Shown here: positions 25,424-34,690 of the stretch, one piece after another
Numbering within the stretch: position 1 is the stretch's first letter
Layout: each line of letters opens with the position of its first letter
Assembly: GCF_017352135.1 (NCBI RefSeq)
Contig: NZ_CP071454.1
Span: 1,328,501-1,392,500 of the forward strand
Origin: Rhizobium lentis
Lineage (GTDB): Bacteria; Pseudomonadota; Alphaproteobacteria; Rhizobiales; Rhizobiaceae
Reading direction: 5' to 3'
Length of the DNA: 64,000 nt
Program-made: the position numbers and the translations under genes
Notes under the pieces: generated by a model
What the model saw: the letters and a program-made list of their open reading frames with translations, nothing else
Databases searched by the model: none
Told to the model about the DNA's origin: nothing

Positions 25424-27670
25424 ATGCGTTCCGTCGTCTCCTTCAACGAAGGCTGGGGTTTCCATGAAGGCTTCGGCCAGCGTCTGCTCGAAAGCTTCGA
25501 CGCCGCCAAGCCGGTCAGCCTGCCGCACACCGCCGTCGAACTGCCCTTTAACTATTTCGATGAAAAGAGCTATCAGCGCGCCTTCACCTATCAGAAGGTT
25601 CTCCGTTGGCTGCCGGAATTCGAGGGCCGCGAGGTTTCGCTGATCTTCGACGCCGCGATGGCCGATAGCGTCGTCTATCTGAACGGCGAGGAGATCATCG
25701 CCCACAAGGACGGCTACACTCCCTTCACGGCCCGCCTCACCGGCAAGCTCCTCAAGGGCGAAAACCTCGTGACCGTCAAGATCGACGGCAGCGAGAACCC
25801 GGCCATTCCGCCCTTCGGTGGCCGCATCGATTATTTGACCTATGCCGGCATCTACCGCGACGTTTGGCTGAAAGTCACCGACCCGGTTTCAATCGGCAAT
25901 CTCAAGATCGAAACATCAGATGTTCTTGCCCCGGAGAAGTCGGCAACCATCCGCGTCGATATCGCCAACCCCGAGCGCCGCAGCTTTTCGGCGACCGTTA
26001 CCGCCACGCTGAGGCAAGCCGATGGCACGGCGATCGCCACCGCGGCGACCGAAACGATCGGCGACCGCGCGACGCTTTCCTTCGGAGGCCTGACGGGCAT
26101 CACCCTCTGGGACATCACCAACCCCACACTCTACGAAGTCAACGTGGAGCTTAGGACCGAGCACGGCTCCGACCGTCTCTCCACCCGCTTCGGCTTCCGT
26201 ACCGCCGAATTCGCACCTGAAGGTTTTCTGCTCAACGGCAAACCGCTGAAGCTGCGCGGCCTCAACCGCCATCAGGCCTTCCCCTATGTCGGTTACGCCG
26301 CCGGCCGCTCCGCCCAGGAGCGCGACGCCGACATCATGAAGACGGTGCTGAAATGCAATATCGTGCGCACCTCGCACTATCCGCAGTCGAAATGGTTCCT
26401 CGACCGCTGCGACGCGATCGGTCTGCTCGTCTTCGAGGAAATCCCCGGCTGGCAGCATATCGGCGATGCCGACTGGCAGAAGGAATCGATCGAGAATGTC
26501 CGCCGCATGATCGAGCGCGACTGGAACCATCCGTCGATCATCATCTGGGGCGTGCGCATCAACGAGTCGCAGGATAGCCACGACTTCTACGTCGAGACCA
26601 ACCGTCTGGCCCGTGAGCTCGACAGCACCCGCCAGACCGGCGGCGTGCGTTATCTCACAGAGAGCGAGTTGCTCGAAGACGTCTACACGATGAACGACTT
26701 CATCCTCGGCAACGAGGAACTGCCGGGCTCCAACCGTCCGCGCACCGCGCTCCGCACCCAGCAGGAAAATACCGGCCTGTCGCAGAAGGTGCCGTACCTC
26801 ATCACCGAGTTCAACGGCCACATGCACCCGACGAAGATCTACGATCAGGAACAGCGGCAGGCCGAGCATGTTCGCCGCCACCTGGAAGTACTGAATGCCG
26901 CCTATGGCGATCCCGACATTTCGGGCGCCATCGGCTGGTGCGTGTTCGATTACAACACCCACAAGGATTTCGGCTCCGGCGACCGCATCTGCTATCACGG
27001 CGTCATGGACATGTTTCGTGAGCCGAAATTCGCGGCCTATGCTTATATCAGCCAGTGCGACCCTTCCGAGGAAATCGTCATGAAGCCCGTGACCTTCTGG
27101 GCGCGCGGCGAGCGCAATATCGGCGGCGTCCTGCCGCTGATCATCCTGACCAATTGCGACGAGGTGGAACTGCAATATGGCGGGCTCAGCAAACGCATCG
27201 GTCCGGATCGCGAGAACTACCCGCATCTGCCGCATCCGCCCGTCGTGCTCGACCACCGGCATTTCACTGCCGATGAGCTCGGCACCTGGGGGCTCGAATG
27301 GATCGACGGAACCTTTACCGGTTATATCGGCGGCGAGCCGGTGGCGAGCCTGAAGCTGGCCGCCGACCCTTTGCCGACAACGCTTGAGATCGTTGCCGAC
27401 AGCCAGACGCTGAAGGCCCGCGAACGCGACAGCACCCGTGTCATCATCCGCGCCCTCGACCAGTGCGGCCAGCGCCTGCCCTTCATGAACGACAGCATTT
27501 CGCTGAAGGTGCATGGCCCGGCAAAGATCGTCGGCCCGATCAATGTGCCCCTGCAGGGCGGCACATCGGGCTTCTGGCTGGAGGCGACCGGGCTGGTGGG
27601 AGAGATTACCGTCGAAGCGGTCTCCTCACGTTTCGCGCCGGTGACCCTCAGCGTGACAGCGGTGGCCTGA
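25424..27670 (+). CDS. Glycoside hydrolase family 2 protein (beta-galactosidase/beta-glucuronidase type)
   Basis: A 748-residue GH2 enzyme. The sugar-binding domain (about residues 50-160) includes GRIDYLTYAGIYRDVWLKV, followed by an immunoglobulin-like domain. The barrel begins at KLRGLNRHQAFPYVG (about 285-300). The acid/base Glu is in WGVRINESQDSHDF (about 385) and the nucleophile Glu is in YLITEFNGHMHP (about 465). WGVRINESQ differs from the WSLGNES of LacZ and is closer to the glucuronidase-like and uncharacterised GH2 groups. No signal peptide is visible, so it likely hydrolyses an imported oligosaccharide. It converges on the second ABC operon 6 bp away, suggesting a shared carbon source. 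Confidence 0.9.
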   Translation: MRSVVSFNEGWGFHEGFGQRLLESFDAAKPVSLPHTAVELPFNYFDEKSYQRAFTYQKVLRWLPEFEGREVSLIFDAAMADSVVYLNGEEIIAHKDGYTPFTARLTGKLLKGENLVTVKIDGSENPAIPPFGGRIDYLTYAGIYRDVWLKVTDPVSIGNLKIETSDVLAPEKSATIRVDIANPERRSFSATVTATLRQADGTAIATAATETIGDRATLSFGGLTGITLWDITNPTLYEVNVELRTEHGSDRLSTRFGFRTAEFAPEGFLLNGKPLKLRGLNRHQAFPYVGYAAGRSAQERDADIMKTVLKCNIVRTSHYPQSKWFLDRCDAIGLLVFEEIPGWQHIGDADWQKESIENVRRMIERDWNHPSIIIWGVRINESQDSHDFYVETNRLARELDSTRQTGGVRYLTESELLEDVYTMNDFILGNEELPGSNRPRTALRTQQENTGLSQKVPYLITEFNGHMHPTKIYDQEQRQAEHVRRHLEVLNAAYGDPDISGAIGWCVFDYNTHKDFGSGDRICYHGVMDMFREPKFAAYAYISQCDPSEEIVMKPVTFWARGERNIGGVLPLIILTNCDEVELQYGGLSKRIGPDRENYPHLPHPPVVLDHRHFTADELGTWGLEWIDGTFTGYIGGEPVASLKLAADPLPTTLEIVADSQTLKARERDSTRVIIRALDQCGQRLPFMNDSISLKVHGPAKIVGPINVPLQGGTSGFWLEATGLVGEITVEAVSSRFAPVTLSVTAVA

Positions 27671-27676
27671 CGGACA

Positions 27677-28792
27677 TCACGCGATCCGGGCCTGTGTTTC
27701 CGGATCGAAGAACACGGCCTTGTCGAGGTTGAAGGCGAGGCGCGTGTGCTGGCCTGGAGCGATGCCGGCATCGGCGCGCAGGCGGGCGACGACCTCCTTG
27801 CCACCGAGCTTGGTGACGGCGAAGGTGTCGGAGCCGGCCGGTTCGACGACCTCGATCAGGCAGTCGCCTTCGGTCAGCGAGCGGGCATTGCGGTCGGCGC
27901 CGTCGGGGTCGGTCAGCGCCTCGGGGCGGATGCCGAAGATCACCTGCCGGCCGGCATAGGAGGAAAGGCCGTTGGCGCCTGTCGTGACGGGCAGCGTCAG
28001 CGGCGCGGCATTCGGCCGCTCGAGCGAGACGGCAAGACCGCCGGCGCCGTTTTCGACCGATGCCTTGACCAGGTTCATCGCCGGCGAACCCATGAAGTCG
28101 GCGACGAACATGTTGGCGGGATTGTTGTAGATCTCGGCCGGCGTGCCGAACTGCTGGACGATGCCGTCCTTCATCACGGCGATGCGGGTGGCGAGCGTCA
28201 TTGCCTCGATCTGGTCGTGGGTGACGTAGACGATGGTCTTGCCGGTCGCCTGGTGCAGCCTTTTGATCTCGATGCGCATGTCGACGCGGAGTTTCGCGTC
28301 GAGATTGGAGAGCGGCTCGTCGAACAGGAAGAGCTTGGGATCGCGCACCAGCGCCCGTCCCATGGCGACGCGCTGGCGCTGGCCGCCCGACAGCTGGCTC
28401 GGCTTGCGGTCAAGCAGATGGCCGATCTGCAGCACCTTGGCGACCTTGTCGATCGCCTGCTTGCGCTCCTCCGGCGGCACGCCGCGCATCTCCATGCCGA
28501 AGGCGATGTTGCCCGCCACCGTCATGTTCGGATAGAGCGCATAGGACTGGAACACCATGGCGATGTCGCGCTTGGAGGGATGCAGGCCGTTGACGGCGCG
28601 CCCGTCGATGCGGATATCGCCTGACGTGATCGTCTCCAGCCCGGCAATGGTGTTGAGCAGGGTCGACTTGCCGCAGCCGGACGGGCCGACCAGCACGAGA
28701 AAGCCGCCCTTTTCGAGTTCGAGATCGATACCCTTGAGGATGTCGACGGCGCCGAAGCGCTTTCTGAGGCCGGAGATTTCCAGGAAAGCCAT
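27677..28792 (-). CDS. Sugar ABC transporter ATP-binding protein (MalK/UgpC type)
   Basis: A 371-residue CUT1 ATPase. Walker A is GPSGCGKST (about residues 36-44), followed by the Q-loop FQSYALYPNMTV, the signature LSGGQRQRVAMGRALV, Walker B LFLFDEPLSNLD and VYVTHDQIEAMTLATR. The C-terminal TOBE region includes IFGIRPEAL. It is the last gene of the four-gene transporter operon, three bases after the permease stop. The C-terminal domain could take part in regulation as in MalK. Confidence 0.95.
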   Translation of the reverse strand: MAFLEISGLRKRFGAVDILKGIDLELEKGGFLVLVGPSGCGKSTLLNTIAGLETITSGDIRIDGRAVNGLHPSKRDIAMVFQSYALYPNMTVAGNIAFGMEMRGVPPEERKQAIDKVAKVLQIGHLLDRKPSQLSGGQRQRVAMGRALVRDPKLFLFDEPLSNLDAKLRVDMRIEIKRLHQATGKTIVYVTHDQIEAMTLATRIAVMKDGIVQQFGTPAEIYNNPANMFVADFMGSPAMNLVKASVENGAGGLAVSLERPNAAPLTLPVTTGANGLSSYAGRQVIFGIRPEALTDPDGADRNARSLTEGDCLIEVVEPAGSDTFAVTKLGGKEVVARLRADAGIAPGQHTRLAFNLDKAVFFDPETQARIA

Positions 28793-28795
28793 GGG

Positions 28796-29743
28796 TTACC
28801 CTTTGACTGCGCCCGCCATCAGGCCACGCACGAAGTAGCGGCCGGCGAGGATATAGACGATGAGCGTCGGAACGGCGGCGATCATCGCCGCCGCCATGTT
28901 GACATTGTATTCGACCACCCCGGTCGAGGTGTTGACGACATTGTTGAGCGCCACCGTCATCGGCATGGAGTCACCGGTGCCGGCATAGGCGGAAGCAAAC
29001 AGGAAGTCGTTCCAGATGTTGGTGAACTGGTAGATGACCGTGACAACGATGATCGGCAGCGAGTTCGGCAGCATGATGCGGCGGAAGATCTGGAAGAAGC
29101 TGGCACCATCGACCTGGGCAGCCTTGACCAGCTCGCTCGGAAAGGCCTCGTAGAAATTGCGGAAGAACAGCGTCGTGAAGCCGAGGCCATAGACGACGTG
29201 GACGAAGACCAGATTGACCGTCGAATTGCCGAAGCCGAAGTTCCAGCCGGTGGCGTTCTGCAGCGTCATGCCGAAGCGGCCGAGCGAACCGAGGATGGTG
29301 GCCATCGGCAGCAGCACCGACTGGAACGGGATGAAGCAGGCAAACAGCATCAGCCCGAACACCAGCGTATGGCCGGGAAAGCGCCACTTGGTCAGGACAT
29401 AGCCGTTGAGCGCGCCGAAGAAGGTGGAGATCGCCACGGCCGGCACCACCATCTTGATCGAGTTCCAGAAGTAGCCCTTGATGCCGGCGCAGGTCAGCCC
29501 GACGCAGGCTTCGCCCCAGGCCTTGACCCAGGGATCGAAGGTCGGCGACTGCGGCAGCGCCAGCATGTTGCCGCCCTGGATCTCGTCCATCGTCTTGAAC
29601 GAGGTGGTCAGCATGACGAAGAGCGGCATCAGGTAGAGGATGGCGAAGATCACCAGCAGGCCGTAGATGACGAGGCGGCCGATCCAGCGGGTGTTGCTGT
29701 TGCTATGCGACCCTTCGACCGTCGGAGAGGTGATCGCACTCAT
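28796..29743 (-). CDS. Sugar ABC transporter permease (glucose/mannose GtsC-like)
   Basis: A 315-residue CUT1 permease with about six membrane helices. It has the EAA loop VKAAQVDGASFFQIFRRIML (about residues 215-235) and ends AGRYFVRGLMAGAVKG. A long first periplasmic loop (FDPWVKAWGEACVGLTCAGIKG) with two Cys is characteristic of the glucose-type transporters typified by Pseudomonas gtsABCD. Its ATG overlaps the stop of the preceding permease gene, so the two are translationally coupled. Confidence 0.92.
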   Translation of the reverse strand: MSAITSPTVEGSHSNSNTRWIGRLVIYGLLVIFAILYLMPLFVMLTTSFKTMDEIQGGNMLALPQSPTFDPWVKAWGEACVGLTCAGIKGYFWNSIKMVVPAVAISTFFGALNGYVLTKWRFPGHTLVFGLMLFACFIPFQSVLLPMATILGSLGRFGMTLQNATGWNFGFGNSTVNLVFVHVVYGLGFTTLFFRNFYEAFPSELVKAAQVDGASFFQIFRRIMLPNSLPIIVVTVIYQFTNIWNDFLFASAYAGTGDSMPMTVALNNVVNTSTGVVEYNVNMAAAMIAAVPTLIVYILAGRYFVRGLMAGAVKG

Positions 29744-30693
29744 CGGGCCTTCTCCTTCAGTTCGGAATAGAGATAGGGCACGATGATCGCCGAGATCGTC
29801 ATCAGCATGATGATGGCGCTGGCCGAGCCGACGGCCATCTCGTTGCGCTTGAAGGTGTATTCATACATGAAGTTGGACGGCAGCCAGGCCGAGCCGCCAG
29901 GCCCGCCCGAGGTCAGCGCCACCACCAGGTCGTAGGACTTGATCGCCATATGGGCGAGCACGATGAAGGCCGACAGGAAGATCGGCCGCAGCAGCGGGAT
30001 GACGATGCGGCGGTAGAGCTGCAAGGGCGAGGCGCCGTCGATCTGAGCCGCCTTCATGATCTCGCCGTCGATGCCGCGCAGACCGGCCAAAAACATCGCC
30101 ATGACGAAGCCGGACGCCTGCCAGACGCCGGCGATGACGACGGTGTAGATGACGAAGTCCTTGTTCTTGATCCAGTCGAAGTGGAAGCTCGTCCAGCCGA
30201 AGTGGTGCAGCGTCTGTTCGAGCCCGAGGCCGGGATCGAGGAACCACTTCCAGGCGACCCCGGTGACGATGAAGGACAGCGCCATCGGATAGAGGAAGAT
30301 CGGCCGCAGCAACCCCTCGCCGCGGATCTTCTGGTCGAGCAGGATGGCGAGCAGCAGGCCGAGTGCTAAACAGATGCCGACATAGAGGAAGCCGAAGATC
30401 GCCATGTTGGTGATCGAGGTGTACCAGGAGGACGGCGGGTCGCTTTCGAAGGTCCAGCGCCACAGCCGCTGATAGGCGCGCGCCCCGGTCAGCTGATAGG
30501 AGGGGAAGGTCTTGGAATTGGTGAACGACAGATAGGCCGTCCATACGATGAAGCCGTAGACGAAGATCAGCGTGATGACGAAGCTCGGCGCCAGCACGAT
30601 CTTCGGCAGCGCATCCTGCAGCCGGCTTCGAAGCGAGATCCCGCTCGCCTGCCCCGGCGTCAGAACCGGATCGGTGGTGGCAACTGTGCTCAT
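29740..30693 (-). CDS. Sugar ABC transporter permease (glucose/mannose GtsB-like)
   Basis: A 317-residue CUT1 permease. It has about six membrane helices, a large insert after helix 1 (SFTNSKTFPSYQLTGARAYQRLWRW-type sequence around residues 55-80) and the EAA loop MKAAQIDGASPLQLYRRIVIP (about 220-240). LVVALTSGGPGGSAWLPSNFMYEYTF near the end is typical of GtsB-like subunits. GGGAAGGGAG precedes the start. It is downstream of the binding-protein gene and overlaps the next permease by four bases (ATGA). Confidence 0.92.
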   Translation of the reverse strand: MSTVATTDPVLTPGQASGISLRSRLQDALPKIVLAPSFVITLIFVYGFIVWTAYLSFTNSKTFPSYQLTGARAYQRLWRWTFESDPPSSWYTSITNMAIFGFLYVGICLALGLLLAILLDQKIRGEGLLRPIFLYPMALSFIVTGVAWKWFLDPGLGLEQTLHHFGWTSFHFDWIKNKDFVIYTVVIAGVWQASGFVMAMFLAGLRGIDGEIMKAAQIDGASPLQLYRRIVIPLLRPIFLSAFIVLAHMAIKSYDLVVALTSGGPGGSAWLPSNFMYEYTFKRNEMAVGSASAIIMLMTISAIIVPYLYSELKEKAR

Positions 30694-30806
30694 GATATCA
30701 TCTCCCTTCCCGCAGGATCGGCCTTGCCGATCCGTCTCCGCCTGCTCGTCGCGGAGTCTGACGCTTCCCCGCGAAGACGCGGGGAAGCATTGTCATCGGC
30801 CTCGTC

Positions 30807-32066
30807 TCAGCGGGCGTCGTCGATCGCCTGGACCAGCTGGGTCACGGCCTCGTCGGAGCTCTTGATCTGGCCGTGGACGAACTTCGAGACGACGTCCTTA
30901 TAGGCATTGGCGATCGCCGGAGGGGCGCCGTAACCCTGGGCCAGCGAACCGAACAGCGTGCCGCCCTCATTGGCCGCCTTCAGATCGGCGATGCCCTTCT
31001 TGCCGCAGGCGTCGAAGTCGGTGTCGGGAACGTCGGTGCGGGCCGGAACCGAACCCTTGACGACGTTGAAGGCCGACTGGAAGCTCTTCGACAGCGTCGC
31101 CGTCGCCAGCGCCACCTGGGCCGCCTTGCGGTCGTCGGGAACGTTGAACATGCCGAACATGTCGGAGTTGTAGATGACGCTGCCGTCGGTGCCGGGGAAG
31201 CGGTAGCACAGGAAGTCGGTATCCGGCGTCTTCTTGGCGGCGACGAATTCGCCCTTGGCCCAGTCGCCCATCACCTGCACCAGCGCGTCACCCTTGATGA
31301 CCATGGCGGTCGCCAGGTTCCAGTCGCGGCCGGAGAAGTTCGGATCGACATATTTGACGATCTTGGCGAGGTTGTCGAAGGACTTCTTCATCGTCTCCGA
31401 CTTCAGCGCTTCCTCGTCGAGGTCGTTGAAGGCCTTCTTGTAGAATTCCGGCCCGCCGGTCGACAGCACGATGGAATCGAACATCGTCGCTTCCTGCCAG
31501 TTCTGGCCGCCGAGCGCCAACGGGATGACGCCGGCAGCCTTCGCCTTGTCGAGCAGCGCGATCAGGTCGTCGAAGGTCTTCGGCTCACTGCCGCCGATCT
31601 TGTCCATGACAGCCTTGTTGATCCACAGCCAGTTGACCGAATGCACGTTGACCGGGGCTGCGACCCACTTGCCGTCATAGACGGAGAACTTCTGCAGTGC
31701 CGCCGGCACCGACTTGTCCCAGCCTTCCTTCTTGGCCGTCTCCGTCAGGTCGCCCATGACGCCGGCCTCAGCATAATCGAGCACCGTATACCCGAGCATC
31801 TGCGAGGCCGTCGGATAGGTACCGGCCGCCACCATCGCCTTCAGCGCCGTCATCGCCGCATCACCGCCGCCGCCGGCCACCGGCACGTCCTTCCAGGCAA
31901 AGCCCTCCTTCGACAGATCCTCCTTCAACACATTCAAGGCCGCCGCCTCGCCGCCTGACGTCCACCAGTGCAGCATCTGCACTTCCTTGACGTCAGCGGC
32001 CTCAGCCGCACCCACACCAGCCAGCATCACGACAGCAATCGCCGCCGAGCTTAAAAACTTGCGCAT
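30807..32066 (-). CDS. Sugar ABC transporter substrate-binding protein (glucose/mannose GtsA-like)
   Basis: A 419-residue periplasmic binding protein. The signal peptide [20 protein letters not shown] ends at AEA before [32 protein letters not shown], followed by [21 protein letters not shown], is the signature of the glucose/mannose (GtsA-type) subgroup, and two Cys (LCYRFPG and FDACGKKG) may pair. TGGGAGGAA precedes the ATG. It heads a four-gene operon and is divergent from a LacI regulator. With the GH2 glycosidase at the other end, the likely role is uptake of a monosaccharide or short beta-linked oligosaccharide. Confidence 0.92.
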   Translation of the reverse strand: MRKFLSSAAIAVVMLAGVGAAEAADVKEVQMLHWWTSGGEAAALNVLKEDLSKEGFAWKDVPVAGGGGDAAMTALKAMVAAGTYPTASQMLGYTVLDYAEAGVMGDLTETAKKEGWDKSVPAALQKFSVYDGKWVAAPVNVHSVNWLWINKAVMDKIGGSEPKTFDDLIALLDKAKAAGVIPLALGGQNWQEATMFDSIVLSTGGPEFYKKAFNDLDEEALKSETMKKSFDNLAKIVKYVDPNFSGRDWNLATAMVIKGDALVQVMGDWAKGEFVAAKKTPDTDFLCYRFPGTDGSVIYNSDMFGMFNVPDDRKAAQVALATATLSKSFQSAFNVVKGSVPARTDVPDTDFDACGKKGIADLKAANEGGTLFGSLAQGYGAPPAIANAYKDVVSKFVHGQIKSSDEAVTQLVQAIDDAR

Positions 32067-32170
32067 GAATTTCCTCCCATTTGAAGTTCGGCGGCCGGCC
32101 CTCCCAGCCGCCTGATGCTTCCCGCTATGACAGCGGGCAACACACAGCCGCGCTCCTCTGCGCGGTTGAC

Positions 32171-32186
32171 AATTTAAAACGTTATA
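32171..32186. promoter_or_regulatory. Probable LacI operator, copy 1
   Basis: AATTTAAAACGTTATA holds AAAACGTTAT, nearly the CG-centred palindrome typical of LacI-family sites. It lies 105 bp upstream of the binding-protein start, immediately after TTGAC, which could be its -35 element. A near-identical copy lies exactly 120 bp away. Confidence 0.6.
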
Positions 32187-32290
32187 AGGCCTTGGTCGTC
32201 AAGCCCTTTCTCGACTCCCGAGAAAAATATGATTTTTCGATAAAAGCCTGAAATTCAATAATATTTTCAAGATCGATAATAAGCGTAAAA

Positions 32291-32306
32291 AATTTAAAAC
32301 GTTTTC
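32291..32306. promoter_or_regulatory. Probable LacI operator, copy 2
   Basis: AATTTAAAACGTTTTC shares its first 13 bases with the site at 32171 and contains the perfect palindrome AAAACGTTTT (32296-32305). It lies 33 bp upstream of the lacI start, consistent with autorepression and with looping to copy 1. Confidence 0.6.
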
Positions 32307-32338
32307 ATTCGCCGGTTGCACGGGGGATTCGTCATGGT

Positions 32339-33427
32339 ATGGTATCGGGCAATTCGAGCATGGAATGCCACAGAGTGACTGAACCGTCCCGGCCGCAACG
32401 CGGCGAACATCTTGACGCCACCCACAGGCGCGGCAAGCCGACCTTGCGAACGATCGCCACGATCGCCAGCCTTGCTGTAACGACCGTGTCAAGGGCGCTC
32501 TCCGATGCCCCGCAGATCTCGCTTGAGACCCGCCAGCGTGTGCACCGCATTGCGCGCGAAATCGGCTATCTTCCGGATCGAGCCGCCCAGCGCCTGAAGA
32601 CCGGCCGCACCAATGTCATCGCCATCCTGCTCGATCCGCACGAGGAGGTGGTCGGCTTCAGCACCTCGATCATGTACGGCATCGCCAAGGCTCTCAAAGA
32701 GACTTCCTATCATCTCGTCGTCGCCCCGAACTTCCTGTCGACCACCAATGTCGAGGCCGCCGAATACATTATTCGCAATCACCTCGCCGACGGGCTGATC
32801 TTCACCCGCACCGAACCGCTCGATGCCCGCGTCCGCGTGCTGCTCGAATCCGGCTTTCCGTTCATCTGTCACGGCCGCACCGAGTTTTCGACGCCGCACC
32901 CCTATGTCGACTACGACAACTTCAGCTTTGCCTATGAAGCCACCCGCCGGCTGATCGCCAAGGGCCGCACAAAGGTGGCGGTGATCCTGCCGCCGAAACG
33001 GCTGACCTTCTGCCAGCATATCCTGCACGGCTTCATGACCGCGGTGCGGGAGGCAGGTGTTGCCTATGAGATTCCGGAGGCGGTCGATCTCGACACGTCG
33101 GCCGGCGAGCTGCGCGACTTCATCTGCAGCCGCGCCGTTGCCCCCGAAGCTCCCGATGGTTTCATCTGCCCCGGCGAAGTATCGGCGCTCGCGGTCATCA
33201 GCGGCATGAGCGATGTCGGCAGCACATTGGCTATCGATTACGATATCGTCGCCAAGGAGACGTCCCGCCTTCTCACCCAGCTGCAGCCGGAGGTCGACAC
33301 GATCCACGAAGACCTGACGGCCGCCGGCGAGCATCTAGGGCGCATGCTGCTGCAGCGCATCAACAATATGGACGCCGAGAACCTGCATCTCCTGCTGCCG
33401 CCACAAATCAACTTTCCGATCGCTTAG
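32339..33427 (+). CDS. LacI-family transcriptional regulator
   Basis: A 362-residue regulator whose helix-turn-helix is PTLRTIATIASLAVTTVSRA then LSDAPQISLETRQRVHRIA (about residues 34-72). An ARLKTGRTN-like hinge (AQRLKTGRTN) follows. The effector domain includes ADGLIFTRTEP, FPFICHGRTEF and DYDIVAKETS, the last matching rhizobial AglR/sugar repressors. The 33-residue N-terminal extension before the DNA-binding domain is long for the family, so a start at 32360 or later is possible. It is divergent from the second ABC operon, with two matching palindromes in between, and is its likely repressor. Confidence 0.9.
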   Translation: MVSGNSSMECHRVTEPSRPQRGEHLDATHRRGKPTLRTIATIASLAVTTVSRALSDAPQISLETRQRVHRIAREIGYLPDRAAQRLKTGRTNVIAILLDPHEEVVGFSTSIMYGIAKALKETSYHLVVAPNFLSTTNVEAAEYIIRNHLADGLIFTRTEPLDARVRVLLESGFPFICHGRTEFSTPHPYVDYDNFSFAYEATRRLIAKGRTKVAVILPPKRLTFCQHILHGFMTAVREAGVAYEIPEAVDLDTSAGELRDFICSRAVAPEAPDGFICPGEVSALAVISGMSDVGSTLAIDYDIVAKETSRLLTQLQPEVDTIHEDLTAAGEHLGRMLLQRINNMDAENLHLLLPPQINFPIA

Positions 33428-33582
33428 CCCCAGGCGGCGCGTGAACTACGTTTAGCGAGCGCGATTTGCCTGAAGTGCCGCGCCAGACGGGCATGGACGC
33501 TGCGGCACCTTAGGTTGCGGCATAATTTATTCGAAAATCGGTTCCGCTTTGCCGAATTATGCAGTAAAAGCGCGCGCGTAAT

Positions 33583-33614
33583 CCGGTCGCAGCCCACCCG
33601 GTCAAAACAAGGGA
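33583..33614 (+). promoter_or_regulatory. Candidate preQ1-I riboswitch overlapping the queC ribosome site
   Basis: CCGG (33583-33586) pairs with CCGG (33598-33601) around the loop TCGCAGCCCAC. A tail TCAAAACAAGGGA follows. This matches the class I preQ1 aptamer plan: a short stem, a loop containing AGC and CACC, then an A-rich tail that folds back through the minor groove. The tail includes the Shine-Dalgarno sequence AAGGGA (33609-33614), nine bases before the queC ATG, so ligand binding would block translation. The assignment rests on motif recall and position before queCDE. Confidence 0.65.
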
Positions 33615-33623
33615 ATCCAAAAT

Positions 33624-34334
33624 ATGAAAACCATCGTCGTCTGCTCCGGCGGACTCGACTCCGTTTCGCTTGCCCACAGAATGGCAGCGGAAGAACAGCT
33701 TATCGGCCTTGTTTCCTTCGATTACGGCCAGCGGCATCGCAAGGAACTCGAATTTGCCGCAAAATGTGCCGCACGCCTTGCTGTTCCGCATCACATCATC
33801 GACATTGCCGCCATCGGCGGCCACCTCAGCGGATCGGCTCTGACCGACAATGTCGAGGTCCCCGACGGCCATTACGCCGAGGAAACCATGAAGGCCACCG
33901 TGGTGCCGAACCGCAATGCCATCATGCTGGCGATCGCCTTCGGCTTGGCGGCTGCGCAAAAGGCGGATGCCGTTGCTGTCGCCGTCCATGGCGGCGATCA
34001 CTTCATCTATCCGGACTGTCGGCCGGGCTTCATCGAGGCCTTCCAGCGCATGCAGGACCAAGCGCTGGATGGTTATGCCAGCGTCAAACTGCTCGCCCCC
34101 TATGTCGAGGTCTCCAAGGCGGCGATTGTCACCGACGGTGCGAAACATGAGACACCCTTCGCAGAGACCTGGTCCTGCTACAAGGGCGGCAGGCTCCACT
34201 GCGGACGCTGTGGAACCTGCGTCGAACGCCGCGAGGCATTCCATCTTGCAGGTGTCGCCGATCCGACGGAATATGAAGACCGCGACTTCTGGAAAGCGGC
34301 CGTATCGCAATATACAGCCGCGGAGGTGCGTTGA
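33624..34334 (+). CDS. queC: 7-cyano-7-deazaguanine synthase QueC
   Basis: A 236-residue ATP-dependent enzyme that converts 7-carboxy-7-deazaguanine to preQ0 in queuosine biosynthesis. The PP-loop is VVCSGGLDSVSLAHRM (about residues 5-20). FDYGQRHRKELEFA and VPNRNAIMLAIAFGLA are family-typical, and the zinc site is formed by ETWSCYKGGRLHCGRCGTC (about 180-198, four Cys). It is the first gene of queCDE, and its TGA stop overlaps the ATG of queD. Confidence 0.97.
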   Translation: MKTIVVCSGGLDSVSLAHRMAAEEQLIGLVSFDYGQRHRKELEFAAKCAARLAVPHHIIDIAAIGGHLSGSALTDNVEVPDGHYAEETMKATVVPNRNAIMLAIAFGLAAAQKADAVAVAVHGGDHFIYPDCRPGFIEAFQRMQDQALDGYASVKLLAPYVEVSKAAIVTDGAKHETPFAETWSCYKGGRLHCGRCGTCVERREAFHLAGVADPTEYEDRDFWKAAVSQYTAAEVR

Positions 34335-34690
34335 TGTACCGCATCACCAAGGAGTTTCACCTCTCCGCCTCGCATCAGCTGGATCACCTGCCCATCGACC
34401 ATCAATGCGCCCGGCTCCACGGCCACAACTATGTCGTCGTTGTCGAACTGTCTGCCGAAACCCTCAATGATGACGGCTTCGTTCGCGACTATCACGACCT
34501 CTCGCCGCTCAAGCGCTATATCGACAATACTCTCGATCATCGCCACCTGAACGAGGTGTTCGGCCATTCGAAAGTCACCTCCGAGTTCCTGGCCAAGCAC
34601 TTCTACGACTGGTGCAAGCAGCGCTTCCCTGAGACCTCGTCTGTCCGCGTCAGCGAGACGCCGAAGACCTGGGCGGAGTACAGGCCGTGA
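34334..34690 (+). CDS. queD: 6-carboxy-5,6,7,8-tetrahydropterin synthase QueD
   Basis: A 118-residue pterin-fold enzyme acting on dihydroneopterin triphosphate in preQ0 synthesis. The zinc His residues appear in SASHQLDHL and in [15 protein letters not shown] (about residues 27-41), where Cys 27 is the likely catalytic base. DHRHLNEVF and [13 protein letters not shown] contain the conserved His and Glu near the C-terminus. The ATG at 34334 overlaps the queC stop (TGATG); a TTG one codon earlier is less likely. Its stop overlaps the GTG of queE. Confidence 0.96.
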   Translation: MYRITKEFHLSASHQLDHLPIDHQCARLHGHNYVVVVELSAETLNDDGFVRDYHDLSPLKRYIDNTLDHRHLNEVFGHSKVTSEFLAKHFYDWCKQRFPETSSVRVSETPKTWAEYRP

